Source: JBDHAC01 sp039589195 (lineage in GTDB: Bacteria; Gemmatimonadota; Gemmatimonadetes; Palauibacterales; Palauibacteraceae). From it: DNA of 64,000 nucleotides. The translations under genes and the position numbers were made by a program. The notes below the pieces were generated by a model. It ran no database searches, was not told the origin of the DNA, and saw only the letters and a program-made list of their open reading frames with translations. This document shows, in pieces, positions 8,263-17,362 of the stretch. Numbering within the stretch: position 1 is the first letter of the stretch; the number at the start of each line of letters is the position of its first letter. The stretch covers positions 1-64,000 of the forward strand of contig JBDHHV010000038.1 in the NCBI GenBank assembly GCA_039589195.1, in the 5' to 3' direction.

Positions 8263-10695
8263 TCACGGCAGCTTCTCGTACACTGCCTGATTGACGAACA
8301 GGTGCGTGATCCCACCACTCTCGTTCTCTCGGAAGGTGAGTAGTAGTCCATCATCACGCTGGAACGTGAGCGGGCCGACTGCAAACGCCGGCGCACCCTC
8401 GAATATCAAGGCCCCGTCCTCACCGATCTCGAGGTCGAAGGGGCGCCGCCGCCAGCCCCTCGAGGGATCGCCGTGGTTGTAGACGTTGTTCGCGTAGCTT
8501 CCGGTGAATCGTGCCAGATCGGGAGTCGGGCGTAGGCGACCGCGGAGCTGCGGCTGCTCGCGGTCCGGGATGAGAGCGCCGATCACCCGTGAGATCAATG
8601 CGCCCGCCAGATTGCCGGACTCCTGGTTGTACGCCACGTAGATGCCCAGATCGTGATCGGGGACGAGGTAAAGGTAAGCCCCGAACCCGGTCATGGACCC
8701 GCCATGACTGAATGCGGGCACCCCGAAGTTGCGGTCCTCCCAGAAAGTGAGCCCGTAGCCAGGCTGATCGGGGTGATTGGTATACTGCTGGGTGAGCATC
8801 GCCCCCACCGACTCCTCGCTCAGGATATGGTTCCCGTCGAGTTCGCCTCCGTTCAGCAGCATGATGGCGAAGTTCGCCATGTCGGTGACCGTCGCGTTCA
8901 CGGTCGAGGCGGGGTCCGTGTTCATGTACTCCCACTGCTGAGGGAACCACTCACCCCGGAACTCGTAGCCGGTCGCGACGTCTCGCTGCAGGGCAGGGGG
9001 CACGGTGATTCCGCTCCTGTGCATGCGCAGCGGCTCGAAGATCTCCCGTCGCAGGTATTCCTCGTAGGGCATGCCAGAGAGTTGCTCGACCAGGTAACCA
9101 GCGAGCACGATCGCGTACGTGTCGTAGGCGCTCACCTCCTCGGGCGCGCGTATGCGTACCAGGTTCTCGGCGAGGAAGTCGCCCAGCGGCCGGACAGCCT
9201 CTCGACTTCGCACGTGTCTGCCGGTCCCGATCTGATCGAAGCCGGCGGTATGGGTGAGCAGGTGGCGCACCCGCACGGGCTCGTCGAAGTCGTCGGGGAT
9301 CTTGAACTCCGTGAGGTAGTCGTTCACGTCCGCGTCGAGGTCCAGAAGCGCGCGGTCCACGAGCTGCATGACGGCCACCCCGGTCAACACCTTCGTGATC
9401 GAACCGATTCGGAAGATCGTCCGGTCGGGATCAACAGGGACCTCCTCGTAGACCTCCCGGTCTCCGAAGCCGCCGCGATACACGATGTGTCCATCATGAA
9501 CGACTGCGACGGCGGCCCCGGCCACGTACCCGTCGGCCATTCTATCGATCATCAGCGGCCGAATGATGCTGTCCAACGCCACCTGCTCGAGGAGGACGGG
9601 ATTCGACTCTCCGACGTCGGGTCGCTGGTCCTGGGGGAGAGCCCCGATCGCTTGCAGCGATGTCGGTGCGAGCGACAGAGCGACGCAGACGATCGAGAAG
9701 AGAAGCGCGATCGCGGTCGAGGATGTAGGCCGTGGCGTAAAGTGGTCGGTGTCAGGGTCCAGAATCGTTCGGAGGCGCGTGTCCATCAGACAGTCTCCAA
9801 GAATCGAATGGGTGTTTAGCGCCCGCGCGCCACGCGCGGTCTTGAGCTCGTCGAAGACCTCGAGCAGGTATTTCGCGTAGCGTGATGGTTGCACGCCGCT
9901 TCGTACGACGTGGCTGTCCGCGGCAATCTCCTGAAGGTCGCGCATTCGGCGCGCCGTACGGCGGACCAGTGGGTGAAACCAGAAGAGAGAGGTCGCGAGC
10001 TCTCCGAGAAGCGTTGCGAGCGGATCTCGACGACGGACGTGGGCCAGCTCGTGCACGAACACCATCTCCACTTCTGTTGCCGATCTCTCCTCAAACCCCT
10101 TTGGCACGAACATCACGGGTCGGAACGTGCCGGCTATGGCCGGAGAGGCGATATCCGCATGCCGCACCAGCGGCACTGGACGCGCGATCTCGAGCCGTGC
10201 CCGCACGGCATCCCTCGCCGACATCAGCCCCGGGTCGCCGACCGGGACCGCCCCGCGAACGATCTCGAGTGCTCGCCTGCGACGGTGATACGTCCCGTAC
10301 AACGACACCGCCACGCCGCCGAGCCAGATCGCCACGATCATGGTCAGGAATGGGGCTGGCTTCGGCTGAGCTTTGAGCGACCCGATGGCCTCCGGAGCTT
10401 CGTGTTCGAATTTTCCGGCGCCCGCGAACATGTAGTGCTGCTGAACGAGGCCCGGGTCTGCAGTCTCGGGGGCATCGGTCGGGCAGGCCTGCGTCAGGCA
10501 GCCGGCGGGTCCCGGACGAAATACGAGCGTGATCAGGAGTACGCCGAGACACGTCAGTAGCGCGTACGCCAGCACTTGATGTCGGATGTGGCCGGATGTA
10601 TGCCGCCGGCTGGCGAGGGCGAGCCCGCCTGCCAGCGCGACGCCACCGGCCAGGCTCGCGATGAGGACCGAGTCGAGGACGAGCGCGGGCTCGAT
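8263..10695 (-). CDS. BlaR1-type M56 metallopeptidase fused to a class C-like serine hydrolase
   Basis: A predicted membrane sensor of about 810 residues. The N-terminal part has hydrophobic segments and the M56 zinc-peptidase motif HELAHVRRRD (near residue 213), as in BlaR1/MecR1. After another membrane segment (near 330-350) comes a full beta-lactamase/D-aminopeptidase-type serine hydrolase with GSITK (SxxK, near 430), SAYDTYA (YxT where YxN is usual) and SHGGS, plus a C-terminal beta domain. Classic BlaR1 carries a class D-like sensor, so the class C-like partner differs. No ATG, GTG or TTG lies near the expected start; ATC at 10693-10695, two bases after the blaI-like stop and 8 bases after AGGGA, is the best candidate. 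The frame stays open upstream through the repressor gene, so the start is uncertain. Confidence 0.82.
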   Translation of the reverse strand: MEPALVLDSVLIASLAGGVALAGGLALASRRHTSGHIRHQVLAYALLTCLGVLLITLVFRPGPAGCLTQACPTDAPETADPGLVQQHYMFAGAGKFEHEAPEAIGSLKAQPKPAPFLTMIVAIWLGGVAVSLYGTYHRRRRALEIVRGAVPVGDPGLMSARDAVRARLEIARPVPLVRHADIASPAIAGTFRPVMFVPKGFEERSATEVEMVFVHELAHVRRRDPLATLLGELATSLFWFHPLVRRTARRMRDLQEIAADSHVVRSGVQPSRYAKYLLEVFDELKTARGARALNTHSILGDCLMDTRLRTILDPDTDHFTPRPTSSTAIALLFSIVCVALSLAPTSLQAIGALPQDQRPDVGESNPVLLEQVALDSIIRPLMIDRMADGYVAGAAVAVVHDGHIVYRGGFGDREVYEEVPVDPDRTIFRIGSITKVLTGVAVMQLVDRALLDLDADVNDYLTEFKIPDDFDEPVRVRHLLTHTAGFDQIGTGRHVRSREAVRPLGDFLAENLVRIRAPEEVSAYDTYAIVLAGYLVEQLSGMPYEEYLRREIFEPLRMHRSGITVPPALQRDVATGYEFRGEWFPQQWEYMNTDPASTVNATVTDMANFAIMLLNGGELDGNHILSEESVGAMLTQQYTNHPDQPGYGLTFWEDRNFGVPAFSHGGSMTGFGAYLYLVPDHDLGIYVAYNQESGNLAGALISRVIGALIPDREQPQLRGRLRPTPDLARFTGSYANNVYNHGDPSRGWRRRPFDLEIGEDGALIFEGAPAFAVGPLTFQRDDGLLLTFRENESGGITHLFVNQAVYEKLP

Positions 10696-10697
10696 GA

Positions 10698-11075
10698 CTA
10701 CCGTCCCTGGCGGCCGGCTTCGTCGATCATGCGCTCGATCGCTTCGATATCGAGTGCGTCCTCGCCATCCTGCGAGATTTCCAGAAGTGCTTTCATGGCC
10801 GACAAGGGGGAGCCGTCGAAAAACGTGTCGAGAAGCTCCGAGAGCGCCTTCCGGGACGCCTTTCGCTTGGACTCGGTTGGGGAATACACGTACCGCATGC
10901 CTTTCTCGCGGTGCCGTATGAGCCCCCTGTCTTCGAGCGAGCGGAGGATGGACCGTGTGGCGGAATAGCTGGGCAAGTCCGGCACCTCGCGTTGTATATC
11001 CCCGGCCGATGCTTCGCCCAGCCGATAGATTACTTCGAGGACCTGGCGCGTGCGGCCGCTTAGTCGTTTGGTCAT
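10698..11075 (-). CDS. BlaI/MecI-family transcriptional repressor
   Basis: A 125-residue winged-helix repressor. It reads MTKRLSGRTRQVLEVIYRLG, then GEASAGDIQREVPDLPSYSA with TRSILRSLEDRGLIRH, the typical BlaI/MecI pattern in which the wing follows the recognition helix, and a dimerising C-terminal tail rich in Asp and Glu. BlaI proteins are inactivated when the partner BlaR1-type protease senses its ligand; here the partner is encoded immediately downstream with a 2-base gap. The start at 11075 fits the family N-terminus; the frame is open 24 codons further upstream. Palindromes at 11100-11145 are likely autoregulatory operators. Confidence 0.9.
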   Translation of the reverse strand: MTKRLSGRTRQVLEVIYRLGEASAGDIQREVPDLPSYSATRSILRSLEDRGLIRHREKGMRYVYSPTESKRKASRKALSELLDTFFDGSPLSAMKALLEISQDGEDALDIEAIERMIDEAGRQGR

Positions 11076-11099
11076 GAGCTCTCCTGATTCTCCGATTTG

Positions 11100-11145
11100 A
11101 CACGCCGTGTGAATGAATGGTTGCACAGATTCGTGCAGCCTGCAC
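11100..11145. promoter_or_regulatory. Palindromes upstream of the BlaI-type repressor (likely operators)
   Basis: Two perfect palindromes lie 25-70 bases before the repressor start: ACACG-C-CGTGT at 11100-11110 and GTGCAG-C-CTGCAC at 11133-11145, with a further TTGCACA at 11121. BlaI/MecI repressors bind short dyads in their own promoters. The two repeats are 33 bases apart centre to centre, about three helical turns, which would put two dimers on one face of the DNA. The assignment to BlaI is inference. Confidence 0.45.
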
Positions 11146-11354
11146 AAAACTATGCCGCCATGATTACCCGCTTTCTCGACGCCCGGTCAAATGAGTGCCC
11201 CAAAGCCGGAGACCCCGACCGTCTCCCGTCGCCCTTGCCCTCCGGGCGCCAGTTCAGCACCCTGACCGCGTTGAAGCAGCGGGTCGCCGGCTCGGTCGGC
11301 GGAGGGGCGAGGGAGTCACGACCGCAGAAGGGAGTGCGGGGTTTGAATCGTACG

Positions 11355-12035
11355 ATGGCCACACGCTCGAAGGCTCCCCGCGGCCTCGCGCTCCTCATCA
11401 CCGTGTGTGTCGCCGTCGCGTGCGGCGACGGTCCCGCAACTGTCGGAACCGGACCAACGGAACATTCCGCCACGACGTTGCGGCTTCCCTTGCGGGTGCA
11501 CCTCCTTACGTCGCGATTGGAGCCGATCCACGCGAAGTCCGAATGGCGGGCCGTGTGGGAGATGATGGGTCGCGTTAATGAGATCTGGAGCCAGGCGGAC
11601 ATCGTGTGGGAGATCGAAGCGATGATCCGCGAGTTTGCCCAATCCGAAGATGAGATCGAGGCCCTCTTCCAGGAGGGTGGGCCGTTCCCCCCGGCCGTGA
11701 TCGTCTCCATCCTGCCAAGGGACCGGCTGTTCACGGACGGGTGGGATGCGTTCATCATACACGATCTTACGCGCATGGCGGGATTTGCCGGCGCCTACAT
11801 CGCCTTTCTACCCGCCGCGCTGTCATCGGAGGTGGACCCGGCCGGGCTGGACGACCCGGGGCGGGTTCTCGCCCACGAGCTGGGCCATTCGCTGACGCTC
11901 CTGCACGTGGACTGTACGGAGACCGGGAATCTGATGGCGCCCCTCTGCGACGGGCAGGATCGCACCCGACTCTCCGCCGAACAGATCGCTCAAGCCCGCA
12001 TTCAGGCGGAAACCAGGGCCCCGGCGACGTTCTAA
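11355..12035 (+). CDS. Lipoprotein zinc metalloprotease of metzincin type
   Basis: A 226-residue predicted lipoprotein. The leader RGLALLITVCVAVAC ends in a lipobox-like VAVAC. Near the C-terminus is AHELGHSLTLLH, the extended zinc motif HExxHxxxxxH of metzincins, followed by CTETGNLMAPLC, in which the Met after the motif resembles a Met-turn (NLM). The region in between, with DIVWEIEAM and PFPPAVIVSIL, looks like the body of a small M10/M43-like catalytic domain. Start chosen at ATG 11355; a TTG at 11343 is possible. The gene precedes malQ by 11 bases, but a functional link is not obvious. Target proteins are unknown. Confidence 0.7.
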   Translation: MATRSKAPRGLALLITVCVAVACGDGPATVGTGPTEHSATTLRLPLRVHLLTSRLEPIHAKSEWRAVWEMMGRVNEIWSQADIVWEIEAMIREFAQSEDEIEALFQEGGPFPPAVIVSILPRDRLFTDGWDAFIIHDLTRMAGFAGAYIAFLPAALSSEVDPAGLDDPGRVLAHELGHSLTLLHVDCTETGNLMAPLCDGQDRTRLSAEQIAQARIQAETRAPATF

Positions 12036-12046
12036 CGAATCCCCGC

Positions 12047-14023
12047 ATGGATCAGCTAGAAGCTCTCAGGTCCCTCGCAAGGGCAATGGGTGTCCACACC
12101 CACTACACGGATGGACTGGGGGAGCGGGTTACTGTGGGCTCCGAGACGCTTCTTCGGGTCTGCGCTGCGCTCGGCGCGGCCGTCGCCCGGCCGAGTGATG
12201 CTGCCGATGCGCTGCGAGCCCACCATGCGACCAGGAACGCCGGGCTCGTCCCGCCCACCGTCGTCGCATGGGATGGCGTCCTCCCTCGTATCGAGATCTC
12301 CGTGGATGCTCCCGTGCGCGCAGAGGTGCTTCTGGAGGATGGCGCGGTCGTCCCGCTCGAGATGCGCGGCGCCGAGCTTGGGGCGGCCGGACCGCTTCCC
12401 CTCGGCTACCACCAGCTCACCGTCGACGCTTCGGGCAAGACCGAGACGTGCACGGTGATCGCGGCACCGGCACACGCATGGCGTCGGCCGGGATCACACC
12501 GGAGCTGGGGGGTCGGGACGCAACTCGCCGCTCTGCGCTCGGCGCGTAGCCGCTCGTTGGGGGATCTCCGCGACCTTGAGTCTGTCTGCCGATGGGTGGG
12601 CGAACGAGGGGGGGACCTGGTCATGGTCCTGCCGCTGCTCCCCACCTTCAACACGGAGCCGCCGGAGCCCAGCACGTATTCCGCGGTGAGCCGCCTCTTC
12701 TGGTCCGAGCTGGTCCTCGACCTGGAGGATGCCCACCGCCCGTCGGATTCTCCCTCGACCCTGGACGTCGTGCGAGCGGACGCCGAGGTCCGCGCCGCCC
12801 TCAGGGGGCGTCCCGCTCCCGACCCGTCGCTCCTGGACAACGAGTTGATCCGGTACGCGCGTTTCCGCGGAGCGCAGGCCCGGCTCGGCAGAAACTGGCG
12901 GGATTGGCCGGCGGGAGCTCGGGCCGGAGCGCTCGAGCCCAACCACATCGATACAGAAGAGGAGCGTTTCCACCTCGTGGCCCAGACGCGGGCGCGTTCG
13001 CAGCTCGAGGACCTGCGAACGCGCCTCGAGGAGGGAGGGATTCGCCTCGGGCTGGACCTGGCCGTCGGGTCCCACCCCGACGGGTACGATCCATGGTCGC
13101 GACAGATGCTCTTCGGCAAAGGGGTCTCGGTCGGGGCTCCCCCCGACGCGGGTTTCCCGAGCGGACAGGACTGGGGCTTCCCCCCGGTGCTTCCCGAGAT
13201 GTCACGCCGCGAGGGTCACCGCTACCTGGCGGCGACGATCGCCCACCAGGCGGCGCTCTCGGGCGTGCTCCGAGTCGACCATATCATGGCCTGGACCCGC
13301 CTCTATTGGATTCCGCACGGACTCGGGAAGCACGAAGGGACCTACGTCTCGTACCCGCACGAGGAGCTGTTCGCCATCTTGACGTTGGAATCGAATCGAC
13401 ACCGTTGCGAAGTGGTGGGAGAAAACCTGGGAACCGTCCCGCCTGAAATCGACGAGGCGCTACCGCGCCACCGCATCTGGGGGATGTATCTGGCGCAGTT
13501 CGAGGCCTGGCGAGCCACGAAACGTGAAGGGCGCGCAGCGAGTCCGAAGGTCGAGGCGCCGGGCGATGCGGACATGGCTCTCGTGGGCACGCACGACACG
13601 CCCACCTTCGCGGGGTGGCTTGCCGGCACCGACATAGAAGAACGGGTTCGGCACGGATTGCTGGCCGAGGGAGCGGTCGCGAGCGTCCGGGAGGAGCGAT
13701 CGCTCGCCACACGACTGCTCGCCGGTCGGCTGGAAAGCTGCGTGGACGAGCCACGCACCTTTCTGACCGAGCTGTTGGAGTGGCTCGGCCGGTCCGACAG
13801 TCCACTGGTCGTCCCCTGGTTGGAGGACCTGTGGCTCGAGGAGCAGGGGGTCAATCTCCCCGGGACGGGCTCTTCGGAGCGGTTGAACTGGCAGCGTCCC
13901 ATGCGGAGGCTCCTCGAAGAGATCTTTACCGACCTCGAGGTGGACGAGCTGATCAGCCGCCTCGACCGGGCTCGCCAGGCCCGACGAACGAGCCGAGTGC
14001 CCGAGACACCCAGCATTCTCTAG
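12047..14023 (+). CDS. malQ: 4-alpha-glucanotransferase (amylomaltase)
   Basis: A 658-residue GH77 enzyme that disproportionates maltodextrins in the cytoplasm, releasing glucose and making longer glucans. Catalytic motifs are present in order: LGLDLAVGSHPDGYDPWS with the Asp nucleophile (near 338), VVGENLGTVPPEI with the acid/base Glu (near 459), and VGTHDTPTFAGW with the transition-state Asp (near 515). The N-terminal 120 residues form an extra beta domain, so this is the long bacterial MalQ form and not the short plant-like one. Start is ATG 12047; no strong ribosome site is seen. It opens a four-gene cluster with a sugar transporter and two GH13 lipoproteins, spaced 17, 31 and -4 bases. 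Confidence 0.92.
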   Translation: MDQLEALRSLARAMGVHTHYTDGLGERVTVGSETLLRVCAALGAAVARPSDAADALRAHHATRNAGLVPPTVVAWDGVLPRIEISVDAPVRAEVLLEDGAVVPLEMRGAELGAAGPLPLGYHQLTVDASGKTETCTVIAAPAHAWRRPGSHRSWGVGTQLAALRSARSRSLGDLRDLESVCRWVGERGGDLVMVLPLLPTFNTEPPEPSTYSAVSRLFWSELVLDLEDAHRPSDSPSTLDVVRADAEVRAALRGRPAPDPSLLDNELIRYARFRGAQARLGRNWRDWPAGARAGALEPNHIDTEEERFHLVAQTRARSQLEDLRTRLEEGGIRLGLDLAVGSHPDGYDPWSRQMLFGKGVSVGAPPDAGFPSGQDWGFPPVLPEMSRREGHRYLAATIAHQAALSGVLRVDHIMAWTRLYWIPHGLGKHEGTYVSYPHEELFAILTLESNRHRCEVVGENLGTVPPEIDEALPRHRIWGMYLAQFEAWRATKREGRAASPKVEAPGDADMALVGTHDTPTFAGWLAGTDIEERVRHGLLAEGAVASVREERSLATRLLAGRLESCVDEPRTFLTELLEWLGRSDSPLVVPWLEDLWLEEQGVNLPGTGSSERLNWQRPMRRLLEEIFTDLEVDELISRLDRARQARRTSRVPETPSIL

Positions 14024-14040
14024 AGAGGCCCGAGTCCAGC

Positions 14041-15603
14041 ATGGAATCACCCGCTGCCACCGCGCCCGCCGCTGTCCGTCCGAAGCCGCGCCTGTCGTTC
14101 TGGGAAATCTGGAACATGAGCTTCGGCTTTCTGGGCATTCAGTTCGGCTTCGCGCTCCAGAACGCGAACGTGAGCCGCATCTTCGAGACGCTGGGCGCCA
14201 GCGTGGAAAACATCCCCATTCTGTGGATCGCCGCGCCGGTCACCGGGCTCCTGGTTCAGCCGATCGTCGGTTACTTCAGCGACCGCACCTGGAACCGGCT
14301 CGGCCGCCGCCGTCCGTATTTCCTGGGGGGAGCGATCCTGGCCTCTCTGGCCCTGGTCGCCATGCCGAACTCGCCCGCGCTATGGGTGGCGGCCGGCATG
14401 CTCTGGATCATGGACGCCTCGATCAACATCTCGATGGAGCCCTTCCGTGCGTTCGTGGGGGACAACCTGCCCTCGGAGCAGCGAACCACCGGGTTCGCCA
14501 TGCAGAGCTTCTTCATCGGCACCGGTGCGGTGGTGGCGTCCATGCTCCCCTGGCTTCTCACGGGGCAGTTCGGGGTGAGCAACGAGGCACCCGAGGGCGT
14601 GATCCCCGACTCGGTGCGCCTCTCCTTCTACCTGGGCGCCGCGGTGTTCTTCATCGCGGTGCTGTGGACGGTCATCAAGTCGAAGGAGTACTCGCCCGAG
14701 GAGATGGCATCCTTCGAGGAGAACCAGGAGCGGGAGGGCTTCGCCAAGGCGATACGGACGGCGGAGGAGTACGCGCTCAACGGCGGCCGGCAGATCCGGC
14801 TGGGCTGGATTCTCCTCGCAGTGGGTACGTTGTCCAGCGTCTGGCTGGCCAACGAGGAGCTCTATCAGGTCATGGTCCTGTCGGCCGGGGTCGGGTTCGT
14901 GGGCGTGCTCCTCATCGTGAGCGGGCGCATGCAGCGCGGCGGCCGGTACGACAACGGCTTCGTGACGATCCTGAACGACTTTCAGGACATGCCCCACACC
15001 ATGCGGCAGCTGGCCTCGGTGCAGTTCTTCTCGTGGTTCGCGCTCTTCGCCATGTGGATCTATACGACCGCCGCGGTGACCAGCCACATCTACGGCACCA
15101 CCGACACTACCTCGGCGCTCTACAACGAGGGGGCGAACTGGGTGGGGGTCGCCTTCGGCGCCTACAACGGCGTCGCCGCCCTGGTAGCCTTTGCCATTCC
15201 GGTATTGGCGAAGAGGACCAGCCGGAAGATCGCCCACGCCATCTGCCTCGTGTGCGGCGCGCTGGGGCTCCTCTCCATCTTGGTCATCTCGGACCCCCGC
15301 TTCCTGCTGGGCTCCATGGTGGGGGTCGGGATCGCCTGGGCGAGCATCCTCTCCATGCCCTACGCGATCTTGACCGGATCCCTGCCTCCCTCGAAGCTGG
15401 GCTACTACATGGGCGTCTTCAACTTCTTCATCGTGATCCCGCAGATCGTCGCGGCGGCCATCCTGGGCTTCTTCGTTGGACGCTTCTTCGGCGGAGAGGC
15501 GATCTACGCCCTTCTCGTCGGCGGTGTGTCCCTCGTGCTCGCCGCGGCGCTGACGCTTCGCGTGGAGGACCGGGACGACATAGCGGCGGCGGTTTCGGGC
15601 TGA
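14041..15603 (+). CDS. MFS sugar transporter, maltose/SLC45-like
   Basis: A 520-residue membrane protein with about 12 helices. Signature segments are FGIQFGFALQ-like text in helix 1 (FLGIQFGFALQNANVSRIF), PIVGYFSDRTWNRLGRRRPY between helices 2 and 3 (the extended MFS loop with RLGRRRPY, typical of the SLC45/plant sucrose and bacterial maltose permease group), and MEPFRAFVGD in helix 4. The ATG at 14041 follows malQ by 17 bases. Position between malQ and two GH13 enzymes makes maltose or maltodextrin the likely substrate, carried by proton symport. A large cytoplasmic loop with charged residues (KSKEYSPEEMASFEEN) splits the halves. Confidence 0.88.
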   Translation: MESPAATAPAAVRPKPRLSFWEIWNMSFGFLGIQFGFALQNANVSRIFETLGASVENIPILWIAAPVTGLLVQPIVGYFSDRTWNRLGRRRPYFLGGAILASLALVAMPNSPALWVAAGMLWIMDASINISMEPFRAFVGDNLPSEQRTTGFAMQSFFIGTGAVVASMLPWLLTGQFGVSNEAPEGVIPDSVRLSFYLGAAVFFIAVLWTVIKSKEYSPEEMASFEENQEREGFAKAIRTAEEYALNGGRQIRLGWILLAVGTLSSVWLANEELYQVMVLSAGVGFVGVLLIVSGRMQRGGRYDNGFVTILNDFQDMPHTMRQLASVQFFSWFALFAMWIYTTAAVTSHIYGTTDTTSALYNEGANWVGVAFGAYNGVAALVAFAIPVLAKRTSRKIAHAICLVCGALGLLSILVISDPRFLLGSMVGVGIAWASILSMPYAILTGSLPPSKLGYYMGVFNFFIVIPQIVAAAILGFFVGRFFGGEAIYALLVGGVSLVLAAALTLRVEDRDDIAAAVSG

Positions 15604-15634
15604 TGCGGACGCCGTAGAGGGAACGAGTGGACCG

Positions 15635-17362
15635 ATGAAGATCGTGATTCGTGCCGCCGCGCTCATGGGCCTCGGCGCCCTCTTCCTCTCGGGGTGCAGC
15701 GCCCGAGCTGCCGGCCCGAGGGCCCCCGACGCCGGAGCCCCCGACCCCGGAGCTCCCGGTCGAGACATCGAGTCAGCCACGGTCACGGACCCATCGGTGT
15801 TCTGGAACGGCGCCACGGTCTACTTCCTCCTCACCGACCGCTTCCGGAACGGCGACCCCACCAACGACCTGGCTTTGGGCCGTGCGCAGGACGGCGCGGT
15901 GCTGCGCAGCTTCCAGGGTGGTGATCTGGCCGGGCTGCTCCGAACGCTGGAGGAGGGGTACTTCGATGCCCTGGGGATCAACGCCATCTGGATGACCCCG
16001 TTCGTGGAGCAGATCCACGGGAGCGTCGACGAGGGGACCGGGAAGACCTACGGATTCCACGGGTACTGGACCCGGGACTGGACGGCTGTCGAGCCGGCGT
16101 TGGGGACCGAGGACGACCTGCGAGCAGTGGTCGACGCGGCCCACCGGCGTGGCATCCGCGTCCTCATGGATGCCGTGATCAACCACACCGGGCCGGTCAC
16201 GCCCCGGGATCCGCAGTGGCCCGACGATTGGGTTCGCACCGGCCCCCGGTGCGTCTACCGGGACTACCGCACTACGGTGGACTGCACCCTGGTGGACAAC
16301 CTCCCGGATATCCTCACAGACCGGGATGATCCCGTGGAGCTCCCCCGGCCGCTGATCGAGAAGTGGGAGCGGGAAGGGCGCCTGGACCGGGAGCTGGCCG
16401 AGCTCGACGCTTTCTTCACGCGCACGGGTTACCCGCGGGCGCCCCGGTACTACATCATGAAGTGGCTCACCGACTGGGTGCGCGAGCTCGGCTTCGACGG
16501 TTACCGGGTGGATACCGCCAAGCATTTCGAAGAGGCGGTCAGCGCGGAGCTGAAGGAGGAAGCCGGGCACGCCTTCGCCGACTGGAAGGAGACTCATCCG
16601 GACCGGGCTCTGGACGCTCTCCCGTTCTACATGATGGGCGAGGTCTACAACTACGAGCTGAGCCACGGGCGTGACTTCGATTTCGGGGACCGGACCGTGG
16701 ACTTCTTCGACTACGGTTACGACGGCCTCATCAACTTCGGACTCAAGCGGGAGACCACCGGATCTCTGGACGATCTTTTCACGCGCTACTCGGCAGCGCT
16801 TCGTGAGGGGGAGCTTCGGGGGGTCGCGATCCTCAACTACGTCAGCTCTCATGACGACGGATCGCCGTACGACCCGGAGCGAAGGGACCCGTTCGGCGCA
16901 GGAACCCGTCTCCTCCTCGCCCCGGGGGGCGCCCAGATCTACTACGGGGACGAGCTGGCGCGGCCCCTCAGGGTGGAGGGCGCCGAAGGCGACGCTAACC
17001 TCCGCTCCGTCATGAACTGGGATGCCCTGGAACGCGCGGGCTCCACGCCCGAGATCCTGGAACATTGGCGGAAGCTGGGCCGGTTCCGTCGGGCCCACCC
17101 GGCCGTCGGGGCGGGGGAGCATCGCCGGCTCCAGGCAGAGCCGTACATCTTCAGCCGCACCCTCGAGACGGACGGGCTGTACGATCGCGTGCTCGTGGCG
17201 ATGGGCCAGGGTGAGGGCTCGGTCACCATCCCTGTCTTCGGAGTGTTTCCCGATGGCGCCGAGCTCCTGGACGCCTACTCGGGGGAGACAGGCACGGTCG
17301 CTCACGGGGAGATCTCGCTGGTGACCGAGTCCGGTCTGGTTCTCCTGAGCGAGCGGCGGTGA
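15635..17362 (+). CDS. GH13 alpha-amylase family lipoprotein
   Basis: A 575-residue glycoside hydrolase anchored as a lipoprotein (leader MGLGALFLSGC, lipobox LSGC). The four GH13 regions are readable: VLMDAVINHTG (region I, near 177), GFDGYRVDTAKHF with the nucleophile Asp (near 291), MMGEVYN with the acid/base Glu (near 335), and NYVSSHDDG with the third Asp (near 407). The motif SHDDG replaces the usual NHD. The protein probably cuts starch or maltodextrin at the cell surface or in the periplasm and feeds the transporter encoded just upstream. Its TGA overlaps the next gene's GTG by 3 bases (GTGA), so the two enzymes are translationally coupled. Confidence 0.9.
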   Translation: MKIVIRAAALMGLGALFLSGCSARAAGPRAPDAGAPDPGAPGRDIESATVTDPSVFWNGATVYFLLTDRFRNGDPTNDLALGRAQDGAVLRSFQGGDLAGLLRTLEEGYFDALGINAIWMTPFVEQIHGSVDEGTGKTYGFHGYWTRDWTAVEPALGTEDDLRAVVDAAHRRGIRVLMDAVINHTGPVTPRDPQWPDDWVRTGPRCVYRDYRTTVDCTLVDNLPDILTDRDDPVELPRPLIEKWEREGRLDRELAELDAFFTRTGYPRAPRYYIMKWLTDWVRELGFDGYRVDTAKHFEEAVSAELKEEAGHAFADWKETHPDRALDALPFYMMGEVYNYELSHGRDFDFGDRTVDFFDYGYDGLINFGLKRETTGSLDDLFTRYSAALREGELRGVAILNYVSSHDDGSPYDPERRDPFGAGTRLLLAPGGAQIYYGDELARPLRVEGAEGDANLRSVMNWDALERAGSTPEILEHWRKLGRFRRAHPAVGAGEHRRLQAEPYIFSRTLETDGLYDRVLVAMGQGEGSVTIPVFGVFPDGAELLDAYSGETGTVAHGEISLVTESGLVLLSERR

